A stretch of 5,460 nt of DNA from NCBI GenBank assembly GCA_937884235.1, contig CALGBT010000317.1, positions 1-5,460 on the forward strand, read 5' to 3'. The translations under genes and the position numbers were made by a program. The notes under the pieces were generated by a model that was given only the letters and a program-made list of their open reading frames with translations, was not told the DNA's origin and ran no database searches. This document shows positions 1 to 5,460 of the stretch, piece by piece. Origin of the DNA: an uncultured Pseudomonadota bacterium. GTDB lineage: Bacteria > Myxococcota_A > UBA9042 > CAIXZC01. Positions within the stretch are counted from its first letter, which is position 1. Each line of letters opens with the position of its first letter.

Positions 1-176
1 TACGCAGCGAGGCGGAAGTCATGCTGGATGCCGCCGCAGACGGGCCTGGCCACCAGCTTGCCATCGGCGGGCTTCTCGCCAGCCAGCTCGGGCGGCGGGG
101 CTGGAGCCCTTCGCCTGGATTTCGGGCCCGGCTGTTCGTCGAAAGGAACAGTCTTTCTCGCCGAGAGGAAGTCCAT
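1..176 (-). CDS. Partial hypothetical protein or distal fragment of the upstream gene, runs off left edge
   Basis: This is an open frame of 58 codons from an ATG at 176 to the window edge. It has no stop, so the 3' end lies outside. The product includes a basic, proline-rich stretch (KSRRRAPAPPPELAGEK) followed by ADGKLVARPVCGGIQHD; I recognise no family. A hand count over 21-191 gives GC highest at this frame's third codon position (about 74%), intermediate at the first (about 67%) and lowest at the second (about 54%). That is the order expected of real coding sequence here and fits this frame better than the in-register plus-strand frame. No convincing ribosome binding site precedes the ATG. 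The only upstream in-frame landmark is a TGA at 183-185, the stop of the large gene's frame. I therefore think it more likely that this is the frame-restored tail of that gene than a separate gene, but both remain open. Confidence 0.35.
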   Translation of the reverse strand, partial: MDFLSARKTVPFDEQPGPKSRRRAPAPPPELAGEKPADGKLVARPVCGGIQHDFRLAA

Positions 177-486
177 CCCACATCAAATCCGCGCAGGTCC
201 TTTTTGCGCGGCGGCTGGGCCGAAAACGTGAATCGAGCAATTTCGGGCGATTACGCAATTCGGACCCCGGAGCAAGTTCAAAGGCCTCGACCTCCACCTG
301 GAAGACGGTTTCGAACCTGGGCCAATCGGAGAATGGGCCAACGGAGCGTTGGCCCGCATGGGAACTGACATTGCGGCGGATTGAGAAAGGACCTGGCGTG
401 AACTGGAGAATTTCTGCTCCGAGGAACGCTCTCTCCAGGTCTCGTAGCTGGCACTGGCACGCTGCCAGGAGGTGGCCTTCCGGTAG
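177..486 (-). other. Coding-like stretch with shifting frame (probable frameshifted 3' part of the upstream gene)
   Basis: The large minus-strand gene's frame stays open to a TGA at 183, but its last 100 or so residues turn rich in Ser, Arg, Pro and Asn and stop looking like protein. In the frame reached by one -1 slip, positions 486 to about 245 read as normal protein: LLAACQCQLRDLERAFLGAE, then GPFSDWPRFETVFQVEVEAF, then ELAPGSELRNRPKLLD. That frame is closed upstream by a TGA at 487-489, so the switch would lie between about 487 and 470. Around 180-245 a second -1 slip gives FTFSAQPPRKKDLRGFDVGW, and a third returns to the original frame, which is open from 176 to the edge. No classical slippery heptamer is visible, so programmed frameshifting is unlikely. 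Single-base losses, by decay or assembly error, are the simplest reading. The interpretation rests on residue composition and small GC-by-codon-position counts. Confidence 0.35.
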
Positions 487-1922
487 TCAGCCAACAGTGA
501 ATGAAGCCGGTCCGGATAGGCCCCCACGTGCTGCAGGAAAGCCGCAGCTCCGTCTTGAGCCGAGGAGGGAACCACCAGGGGCCCCGTAGTGCGGGAGAGG
601 AACTGCAGGACCAGGGCTCTCTGCTTCTGAGGGTCGTCAGGCAGTGCATCGTAGGACTTCACGGCCAGCTCCGGCAGCACCTCCTCAATGTCATCGTATG
701 AGCAGTCATACAATTCCAGCTGGCCGCCAAATTCCATAGCCATCCACGGGGTCAACGCGGCGATGAGCGCCACTCGCCACTCGGCCCCCAGCGCCTGGGC
801 CGTGGCGATGTCCGCGGCTCGCTGGGCCTTCAGGTCGGCCAGAAAGCCGGACCAGGCGGCCTGAAACAGGGCCCACTGCGACTTGTCATCCGGAGTTGGT
901 GCAGGGATTCCCGAGTAGTCGTCCAGAGCCTTGTCGTACGTTTCCTCGCCCATCTCCTCGGCCTCCGCCCAGGAGAGCTTGCCAACTGCCAGGGCACCTT
1001 CGACCTGCGCCAGCTGCTGTATGTATCCCGCTGCCACAAACTGTGGTTGGGCAGGTGGAGGCACCGGCAATCCCACACCGGTGGAGATATACCCCTTGAC
1101 CGCCTGATGATGCAACCAGACCTCCTCAAAGACCGGCCAGAGTTCGTTTACCTTCTCCCAGTACTCCTTGGATTCCAGCAGTTGCTTCTCAAGTACCGCC
1201 TTCTCTTGTTTGATGACAGCGATGGTCTTCTCGATGTCGCTTTGGGCCGCGAGGTTGTTGGAGATATAGGTGGCGTTGGTCTTGGAGTTCTCCAGCGTAT
1301 CCTTCGCTCCCATGACCACAGTCAGGGGATTCTTGGACACGGAACCCACAGCATCGACGTAGGTCTGGATGGCCGCGAGAAGGACAGTGATACTTCCCTT
1401 GAGCTGCTGCTTCTTGAGCAATTTCTCTGCTTCCACGATTTGCTGGGCCATCTGCTTGAGCTTCTCTTGCTGCTGGGGAACAGTCTGCATGTAGTAGGCC
1501 GGCGTCAACTCGACCGGAATGGCCTTGAGTGCCGCTGGCACGTACGCCGGATTGGTCTGTCGCTCCTGGACAATAACGGTGGCGACATAGGCCGCGTTGG
1601 TAAGATTCGCCTTGAGCAGATGCAGATTCGCCGCGAACCCACTGGCATCGTTGGCCTTGAACGCGGCATAAGTGTCATCAATATTCTGGTTGATTGTCAG
1701 GATGACGCCATCGGCACCATCGGCGGCCCGGGCGGGAACCGGCAGACAACTCAACACGGCCAGGAGCCCGGCCAGCAAGACTGACCACAGGAGTCGGCCG
1801 GTGCAGTGCCGGTGCGAACCGGGAGCACCAGCGCCCCACTGACGGTGGCTGCCACTGCCGCCAACCACAAACAAGATGTCCATTCCAACTGGCACCACGC
1901 CCCACCCAGATTCTTGCTCCAT
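183..1922 (-). CDS. Exported helix-rich hypothetical protein, C-terminus probably frameshifted
   Basis: I do not recognise the family. From the ATG at 1922 the product is 579 residues. A hydrophobic signal core (LLWSVLLAGLLAVLSC, about residues 44-59) is followed by PVPARA before ADGADG, a good signal peptidase I site near residue 66. VLSC could instead be an imperfect lipobox. The mature part is strongly helical, with Gln/Lys/Glu-rich coiled-coil-like stretches at about 147-175 and 228-262, a Pro linker (LPVPPPAQPQ, about 285-294), then a Trp/Ala/Glu-rich helical half. The start is uncertain: an upstream ATG at 1970 lies inside a likely promoter, and another at 1883 has a poorer ribosome site. 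I chose 1922 because GAGGG sits 5 bases upstream. All three leave an unusually long region before the hydrophobic core. The frame is convincing to about residue 478 (position 487); beyond that the residues look out of frame. It is transcribed divergently from the propeller lipoprotein. An extracytoplasmic structural or binding role is inference only. Confidence 0.72.
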   Translation of the reverse strand: MEQESGWGVVPVGMDILFVVGGSGSHRQWGAGAPGSHRHCTGRLLWSVLLAGLLAVLSCLPVPARAADGADGVILTINQNIDDTYAAFKANDASGFAANLHLLKANLTNAAYVATVIVQERQTNPAYVPAALKAIPVELTPAYYMQTVPQQQEKLKQMAQQIVEAEKLLKKQQLKGSITVLLAAIQTYVDAVGSVSKNPLTVVMGAKDTLENSKTNATYISNNLAAQSDIEKTIAVIKQEKAVLEKQLLESKEYWEKVNELWPVFEEVWLHHQAVKGYISTGVGLPVPPPAQPQFVAAGYIQQLAQVEGALAVGKLSWAEAEEMGEETYDKALDDYSGIPAPTPDDKSQWALFQAAWSGFLADLKAQRAADIATAQALGAEWRVALIAALTPWMAMEFGGQLELYDCSYDDIEEVLPELAVKSYDALPDDPQKQRALVLQFLSRTTGPLVVPSSAQDGAAAFLQHVGAYPDRLHSLLADYRKATSWQRASASYETWRERSSEQKFSSSRQVLSQSAAMSVPMRANAPLAHSPIGPGSKPSSRWRSRPLNLLRGPNCVIARNCSIHVFGPAAAQKGPARI

Positions 1923-1927
1923 CCCGA

Positions 1928-1932
1928 CCCTC
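1928..1932 (-). promoter_or_regulatory. Ribosome binding site GAGGG for the helical exported protein
   Basis: On the minus strand GAGGG is followed by five bases (TCGGG) and the ATG at 1922. It is the best Shine-Dalgarno match among the three candidate ATG codons (1970, 1922, 1883) and decides the start chosen here. The spacing is a little short but usable. Confidence 0.4.
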
Positions 1933-1960
1933 GGCAACCGGTTCTTTCCGGCAAGCAGCG

Positions 1961-1989
1961 ACAATACCATACGCCCACAATACCCTCAA
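1961..1989 (-). promoter_or_regulatory. Putative sigma-70-type promoter, extended -10, for the helical exported protein
   Basis: Reading the minus strand, TTGAGG (1989-1984, 4 of 6 to TTGACA) is separated by exactly 17 bases from TATTGT (1966-1961, 4 of 6 to TATAAT). The -10 is preceded by TGG, an extended -10 signature. Transcription would begin near 1953-1955, downstream of the ATG at 1970 and about 30 bases upstream of the ATG at 1922, which supports the shorter start. If the host's main sigma factor prefers other boxes, the match may be chance. Confidence 0.35.
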
Positions 1990-2008
1990 TAATGGCATGC
2001 GTGTCGAG

Positions 2009-2025
2009 GGCACGAAGCAGGTGCC
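2009..2025. repeat. Small inverted repeat in the divergent intergenic region
   Basis: GGCAC and GTGCC face each other across seven bases (GAAGCAG). It lies just upstream of the minus-strand promoter candidate and about 80 bases upstream of the plus-strand one, where an operator for both divergent units could sit. Arms of five bases are short and could arise by chance in GC-rich DNA. Confidence 0.2.
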
Positions 2026-2104
2026 TGGCGCGGGAAAGCCACCCACCATGGCGGAATTGCGCTTGAACGGGGTCATTTGTCGTGAAGCCCCAGCCGGAAA
2101 ACTG

Positions 2105-2133
2105 TTGCGACCACCTACCCCATCAGGCAGAAT
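2105..2133 (+). promoter_or_regulatory. Putative sigma-70-type promoter for the lipoprotein operon
   Basis: TTGCGA (2105-2110, 4 of 6 to TTGACA) is followed by a 17-base spacer and CAGAAT (2128-2133, 4 of 6 to TATAAT). Transcription would start near 2140, leaving a leader of about 50 bases before the ATG at 2192. It is the best-spaced pair I found between the divergent genes, but each box is weak. Confidence 0.25.
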
Positions 2134-2177
2134 TGTGGTTATTCACTGTGCATCAGGAGGCGTTGTGCAAAACCTCC

Positions 2178-2183
2178 GGGAGA
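2178..2183 (+). promoter_or_regulatory. Ribosome binding site GGGAGA for the lipoprotein
   Basis: GGGAGA lies eight bases upstream of the ATG at 2192. The same frame is open back to an ATG at 1997, but only the 2192 start combines a ribosome site with an immediate signal peptide, so this site decides the start. Confidence 0.5.
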
Positions 2184-2191
2184 CATTCGAA

Positions 2192-3757
2192 ATGGTGAGT
2201 TCGTTGAGGCGCTCAGCACTGGCGGGAGCATTGGGTCTATTGTGGCTCGCTGCCGGATGCGGAGGCGGTGACAGTGGGCTGCTCGGTGGAAGCAGCGGGA
2301 GCGGGGGCCGGGGCCCAGTAGGCACTCTCGTTTTCTGGGGTGGCCAGGACGCGGAGCCGATGCTGCTGGACACCCGCAATGGCGTCCTGAACCGGGGCCA
2401 GCGTTGGCCCCGCTACGCCTTTCAACTGAGTGCCGATGGGTGGGCCGGCGCATTCACGGAAAACGGCCACCTCAACGTTTTCCGCCTGTTGGGCGATGGC
2501 CTGTGGGAGTTTGGTGGCGATATTGGAGCCTGGGTTCACGGCGCATATTTCTCACCCGACAACCGCTCCATAGTTGGCATCACCAGCACTGACTTTCAGA
2601 CCAAACAGGCGGCACTGCACTACGGCAGCTTCAACGAGGACGGGTCGCAGGTTGAACAGGGCCAGATCGACGGTGCGGTCAATGGCGTCGTGACGGGAGC
2701 AAGTCAGGTTAGCTGGTCCCCTGATAGTGAGCACTATGTCGTGGTGCTGGCTGATGGACTGGCCCTCTACCGGCGAGGGGAGAGAGTCTGGTTCCTGCCC
2801 AACGTACACGTATCCGGCCTGGCTCGAACCCGAGTCGCTACCTTTTCACCCGACGGACAGTGGCTGGCCATCGCCATCTACGAGACGCCGAAGTTGAACC
2901 CTGTCCCCATCCACCGTGGATACCAACTCTACAGCGTGCCCGACCGGACCTTCGTTCGTTATCTCGGAGCGGTCCAGGATGACAAGGGTGGCAACCTCGA
3001 CGTCAACGATTACTACACAGGTGCGACTGGCGTGCTCCCAGACGCACCACTGTGGACACCGGACTCCAGTGGGCTGGTTCTGCAGCGCAAGCGACTGATG
3101 TTGGAAAACAGCAGCAACAGTTGTGGCAATGAAAACCCGGTTCCGCTGCAAGTGCTCCGTATTCCTGAGTCCTTCTTGCAGGCAACACCGGTCATCGATG
3201 ATCTTTCGGTTCTCGTCCCTGACGAACGGCTTGGCGACCGATGCCTCCGTTGGCATCACATCGGGTCAATACCCGAGCACGATGCCCTGTTGTACGGCTT
3301 CGAGTACCGTGAGAAACGCTACTTCGGGCGTGCCTCCCCGGGGGTGGCGAACAGTGCCTACGTCGTTGTCGAACTCTACTTCGTGGAAGTGCCTCTTGAC
3401 GGCAGCGAAGCCCGGGAAATCGGCTGGTACGACAACAACTCCCCTGAGCCTGTCCCCTTCGGCGTCTGGATCTATCCTTTCCTGGACTACTCGTTACGCT
3501 GCCGCTCAGGGCAGACAGGGGATCTGGTCTTTCGCAACGGGCTGGTCCTCAATATGGAAACCGAAGTGGCTACCCGCATTAACGAGATTGTCGCTACCGG
3601 GGTGCTCTCTGGGGATTGCAACTGCTACACGCGGACGGACGACTTCACGCAGATGGATTGGGGCATCTACGACCTGCGTGGAAATCTGGTAGCGACCTAC
3701 GACCTGGAACCGGCACTGCAGGTAACCACCAACTTCGTACCCTACGACTGGAGGTGA
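2192..3757 (+). CDS. Lipoprotein with TolB/PD40-like beta-propeller repeats
   Basis: The product is 521 residues from the ATG at 2192. The N-terminus has two Arg (6-7), a hydrophobic core and LAAGC, a lipobox placing the lipidated Cys at residue 23. A Gly/Ser linker follows (about 24-41), the usual flexible tether of a bacterial lipoprotein. The body carries PD40/WD40-like blade signatures: LSADGWAGAF (79-88), FSPDNRSIVGI (120-130), WSPDSEHYVVV (175-185), FSPDGQWLAIA (218-228) and WTPDSSGLVL (288-297). This spacing is expected of a TolB-type propeller. The C-terminal third (about 340-521) has no clear repeat motif but keeps beta-like character. It holds Cys351, Cys437 and a CNC pair at 476-478, possible disulfides in the periplasm or outside. 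Its length is near that of TolB, but there is no N-terminal TolB domain and no Tol-Pal neighbours, so it is not TolB itself. It is followed at one base by the IPT/TIG gene, whose ribosome site overlaps this stop codon. The role (binding or scaffold in the envelope) is inferred from the fold. Confidence 0.82.
   Translation: MVSSLRRSALAGALGLLWLAAGCGGGDSGLLGGSSGSGGRGPVGTLVFWGGQDAEPMLLDTRNGVLNRGQRWPRYAFQLSADGWAGAFTENGHLNVFRLLGDGLWEFGGDIGAWVHGAYFSPDNRSIVGITSTDFQTKQAALHYGSFNEDGSQVEQGQIDGAVNGVVTGASQVSWSPDSEHYVVVLADGLALYRRGERVWFLPNVHVSGLARTRVATFSPDGQWLAIAIYETPKLNPVPIHRGYQLYSVPDRTFVRYLGAVQDDKGGNLDVNDYYTGATGVLPDAPLWTPDSSGLVLQRKRLMLENSSNSCGNENPVPLQVLRIPESFLQATPVIDDLSVLVPDERLGDRCLRWHHIGSIPEHDALLYGFEYREKRYFGRASPGVANSAYVVVELYFVEVPLDGSEAREIGWYDNNSPEPVPFGVWIYPFLDYSLRCRSGQTGDLVFRNGLVLNMETEVATRINEIVATGVLSGDCNCYTRTDDFTQMDWGIYDLRGNLVATYDLEPALQVTTNFVPYDWR
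3750..3757 (+). promoter_or_regulatory. Strong ribosome binding site overlapping the lipoprotein stop codon
   Basis: GGAGGTGA is a near-perfect anti-16S match and contains the lipoprotein's TGA (3755-3757). Two ATG codons follow directly, at 3759 and 3762. Measured from GGAGG the spacings are 4 and 7 bases, so the second ATG is the better placed. The overlap implies translational coupling, with ribosomes ending the lipoprotein re-initiating on the next gene. Confidence 0.7.
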
Positions 3758-3758
3758 G

Positions 3759-4409
3759 ATGATGCGACAACTACTTCTGGCACTGGCACTCGTGGCATTC
3801 GCCGCCCCGACGGCCCGGGGCGAAGGGTACCCCAAAGCCTACCTCTCCCACGTCGTCCCCGACCAGGTGGCCGGAGGGGCTCTCTTCTCTGTCATTGGGG
3901 CCGGCTTCGGCGAAGCCGCGGGCACCGTGCGCGTCGGGGACACGGAGTGCGAGGTGACGTCCTGGTCTGACAGCCGAATTCGAGCGCGGGCGCCAATGGT
4001 GGCCATGGTCGAACCGGTGACGGTTGTTGCCGGCGGCAAGACCATGGTCAGCCACAACCCCGTTGCCATAGCCCACGGCCCCGTCCCCGAGTTGCCCTCC
4101 ATCACTGAACTGGAGGGAGCCGGGGCCAACCAGGTCGTTGCTCCCGGCGACGTCCTGACCCTGCGCGGCCGGAACTTCGGCACTGCCGAGGCAGAGGTGA
4201 CCTTCGCCACCGACCCCAGCCTCCGCTATCCAGTAGTCACTGCCTACGCCACCGTCCCCACTGGCGAGATTGAATCCTGGTCCGAAACGGAAATCAAGGT
4301 GGTGGTTCCAGAGACCTGCGTTGACGAATCGCATGTGCTCGTGTCGCTACCAGGCTTCGTCTTGCTCGCTCCGTCCCGGGTGGCCTGCCCCGCAGCGGCT
4401 GCGGAGTAG
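3759..4409 (+). CDS. Secreted protein with two IPT/TIG immunoglobulin-like domains
   Basis: The product is 216 residues from the ATG at 3759, or 215 from the better-spaced ATG at 3762. A signal peptide (RQLLLALALVAFAAPTARG, about 3-21) precedes the mature chain. Domain 1 (about 29-105) has the IPT/TIG pattern: a start P-x-x-V-A-G-G, then IGAGFGEAAGTVRVGDTECE and WSDSRIRARAP. Domain 2 (about 113-208) repeats it with VVAPGDVLTLRGRNFGTAEA, a longer insert, then WSETEIKVVVP. These are the glycine turn and the W-S/T-D/E-x-x-I strand typical of the family. Cys64 lies in domain 1; Cys187 and Cys210 could pair at the end of domain 2. IPT/TIG folds occur in bacterial surface adhesins and polysaccharide-binding proteins as binding or spacer modules. 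With no catalytic domain, anchor or membrane segment, this is probably a soluble or partner-bound module acting with the upstream lipoprotein. That partnership is inferred from operon structure only. Confidence 0.85.
   Translation: MMRQLLLALALVAFAAPTARGEGYPKAYLSHVVPDQVAGGALFSVIGAGFGEAAGTVRVGDTECEVTSWSDSRIRARAPMVAMVEPVTVVAGGKTMVSHNPVAIAHGPVPELPSITELEGAGANQVVAPGDVLTLRGRNFGTAEAEVTFATDPSLRYPVVTAYATVPTGEIESWSETEIKVVVPETCVDESHVLVSLPGFVLLAPSRVACPAAAAE
4390..4404 (+). terminator. Hairpin at the 3' end of the IPT/TIG gene
   Basis: CCGCAG, CGG loop, CTGCGG: a perfect six-pair GC-rich stem just before the TAG stop (4407-4409). No T-run follows, and the Ala-rich C-terminus explains much of the sequence, so a role in termination or 3'-end stability is doubtful. 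Confidence 0.2.
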
Positions 4410-4415
4410 CTGAGA

Positions 4416-4433
4416 CGCCCTGCGACAGGGGCG
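4416..4433. terminator. Weak hairpin in the convergent spacer, possible bidirectional terminator
   Basis: CGCCCTG, loop CGA, then CAGGG, one bulged G and CG form a seven-pair stem. It sits between the stop of the IPT/TIG gene (4409) and the stop of the convergent hydrolase (4488), where a shared terminator would be expected. Neither side has a clear T-run. A second tiny inverted repeat (GAAG, TCCT, CTTC at 4456-4467) precedes a T/C-rich tract on the minus strand and is equally weak. Confidence 0.3.
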
Positions 4434-4487
4434 GACAACGAAATCGCAAGAGAAAGAAGTCCTCTTCCTCTACCTCTGACCATGGGC

Positions 4488-5460
4488 TCAGCGACCCTGG
4501 GAGTAGGCCTCGGCCACAATCTTCAGCACCGCCGCGTCTGGGGGCAGAATTGCGCCCGCATCCACCGCGGCATTGAGGGAGAATTTCCACTCTTGCAAGA
4601 AGGCATCGGGGGTCGGATAGAGGTTGGCCAACTCCTCTTTGGTAAACGGCACAGTGGAGCCAAAGAGGGTGCAGAAGTTCCAGCCGGTTTCGCCCAGTCC
4701 GGAGAGCCTGGCCACCGGCGTATCGACCTGCGGCGTGCGGATGCCCCCAAGGGCATTGCCAACTTCGTCGTGCAGATAGTCCATGCCAGTCTCATCCAAC
4801 TCCAATTGCGGCATGTTGGGGGGAACGGTCCCCTCACTTGCCCATCGTCTCAGCGCGGCGAGGGCGGCACGGGCCACGTAGGTCTGCGGGCCAGCGTTGA
4901 TGGGGTTCTCGCAAGTAAGCACGCCGAAGTAAACCGACGAGGGCGGAGTCAGCATCGCCTGAAAGAGGGCGTGGTCGGCACTGCCCGACCCATCATCCTC
5001 ATCGCCGATGCCCAGAGTGTAGGCCCCGAGGTGGGCCGTTCCGGCAATCTCCCAACCGGCAAACCAGGGACCATCGGACTGGCGTGCGCGGTGGTAGCCG
5101 AGCAGGTGGTCAACCAGGTCAGTCTCCGTTGAGAGCACCAGCACCGGCAGTTCCAGATCGGTGCGGATGAATGTCGGATCCGGCGGGGAGACGCTCTCTA
5201 TCAGCGGCGCTCCGAACCCCGCACGACTGTGCACCAGGTAGCCGTCGTAGACGTCGACAAGGGGAGCGACTCCGTTGACATATGTGGTGAGGCGAATGGC
5301 GGACTGCGATTCGCCCGTCGCCAGAACCAATGTGGGCTCCAGCCCGCCCAACAGCTTCGTGGCCTCAAACCAGACCGCGGCCCCAGTCTGGCTGAAAATA
5401 TCGTAGCTGAAATCATCGCCGGGATGCTCGAGGGGACCGTAGCGAATGGGGTCCACATTC
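4488..5460 (-). CDS. Alpha/beta-hydrolase domain protein (Abhydrolase_10 type), 5' end cut by window
   Basis: About 324 C-terminal residues are visible; the frame is still open at the right edge. The first in-frame start-like codon (GTG at 5456) lies inside conserved sequence (NVDPIRYG), so the true start is beyond the window. The nucleophile elbow is ATGESQSAIRL with Ser at 5307-5309, GxSxS rather than the classical GxSxG, followed by YVNGVAPLVDVYDGYLVHSR. Acid-loop candidates lie in LSTETDL. The likely catalytic His is in AGTAHLGAY (codon 5031-5033). The C-terminal part has NPINAGPQTYVARAALAALR, GNALGGIRTPQVDTPVA, LSGLGETGWNFCTLFGSTVP and PPDAA. From memory these match the conserved blocks of the Abhydrolase_10 (PF20091) family; no search was run. 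Such proteins are putative esterases or related hydrolases of unknown substrate. The reading ends at TGA 4488-4490, convergent with the IPT/TIG gene 78 bases away, so it is not part of that operon. Whether it is exported cannot be seen, because the N-terminus is missing. Confidence 0.9.
   Translation of the reverse strand, partial: NVDPIRYGPLEHPGDDFSYDIFSQTGAAVWFEATKLLGGLEPTLVLATGESQSAIRLTTYVNGVAPLVDVYDGYLVHSRAGFGAPLIESVSPPDPTFIRTDLELPVLVLSTETDLVDHLLGYHRARQSDGPWFAGWEIAGTAHLGAYTLGIGDEDDGSGSADHALFQAMLTPPSSVYFGVLTCENPINAGPQTYVARAALAALRRWASEGTVPPNMPQLELDETGMDYLHDEVGNALGGIRTPQVDTPVARLSGLGETGWNFCTLFGSTVPFTKEELANLYPTPDAFLQEWKFSLNAAVDAGAILPPDAAVLKIVAEAYSQGR

Noticed and set aside
21..368. Plus-strand open frame of 115 codons at the left end.
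   Set aside because: GC is highest at its first codon position rather than the third, it is Arg/Pro-rich, and the opposite strand fits coding better. I do not call it a gene.
470..490. Programmed -1 ribosomal frameshift site at the frame change near 480.
   Set aside because: No X-XXY-YYZ slippery heptamer or obvious downstream hairpin is visible. The local palindrome CCGGAAGGCC is not a slip site, and further frame changes downstream argue for indels.
1047..1784. Long plus-strand open frame (245 codons) antisense to the helical protein, very Leu-rich.
   Set aside because: It is the mirror of Gln/Lys/Glu-rich helix codons of the minus-strand gene. It has no ribosome site or recognisable domain, and the minus strand has a signal peptide and promoter.
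1795..1850. Cobalamin-riboswitch-like run on the plus strand (GGTGCGAACCGG, then GCGCCCCACTGA).
   Set aside because: The other conserved boxes and the expected spacing are absent, it is more than 340 bases upstream of the next plus-strand start, and it lies inside the signal-peptide coding region of the minus-strand gene. The resemblance is probably chance.
1997..2191. N-terminal extension of the lipoprotein to an upstream in-frame ATG at 1997 (65 extra residues).
   Set aside because: It would bury the signal peptide and lipobox internally, it runs through the promoter region, and the extra residues look non-coding. The ATG at 2192 has its own ribosome site.
3771..4334. Long minus-strand open frame opposite the IPT/TIG gene.
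   Set aside because: The plus-strand product has a signal peptide, two IPT/TIG domains and a strong ribosome site. The antisense frame is Gly/His-rich with no domain and is explained as a shadow.

Overview
The window is GC-rich (about 60% by eye) and gene-dense. Every complete gene product carries an export signal, one of them with a lipobox-type lipoprotein signal. This points to a bacterium, probably a diderm with a large secreted proteome. The combination of a TolB-like propeller lipoprotein, an IPT/TIG protein and an Abhydrolase_10-type hydrolase would suit Myxococcota, other former Deltaproteobacteria or Planctomycetota. No phylogenetic marker is present, so this is only a guess. I see no tRNA, rRNA, CRISPR, insertion sequence or phage gene.

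Layout. (1) Positions 1-486, minus strand: an area where coding-like character moves between reading frames, ending in a fragment that runs off the left edge. (2) About 183-1922, minus strand: a large exported, helix-rich protein of no family I recognise. Its reliable reading frame ends near 487. (3) 1923-2191: a divergent intergenic region with a plausible promoter for each direction and a small inverted repeat. (4) 2192-3757, plus strand: a lipoprotein with several TolB/PD40-type beta-propeller blades. (5) 3759-4409, plus strand: a small secreted protein with two IPT/TIG immunoglobulin-like domains, almost certainly translationally coupled to gene 4. (6) 4410-4487: a short convergent spacer with weak hairpins. 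(7) 4488 to the right edge, minus strand: the C-terminal part of an alpha/beta-hydrolase of the Abhydrolase_10 type, with a GESQS nucleophile elbow.

How they may work together. Genes 4 and 5 form a two-gene operon of envelope proteins: a tethered propeller and a modular Ig-like partner. The helical exported protein is divergent from them and could share their regulation. The hydrolase is convergent and probably belongs to a different unit. The pair plus the divergent helical protein is the best candidate for an undescribed cell-surface system, but nothing in the sequence shows its function. The most concrete anomaly is the serial frame change at the left end. It looks like successive single-base losses, from either gene decay or assembly error.
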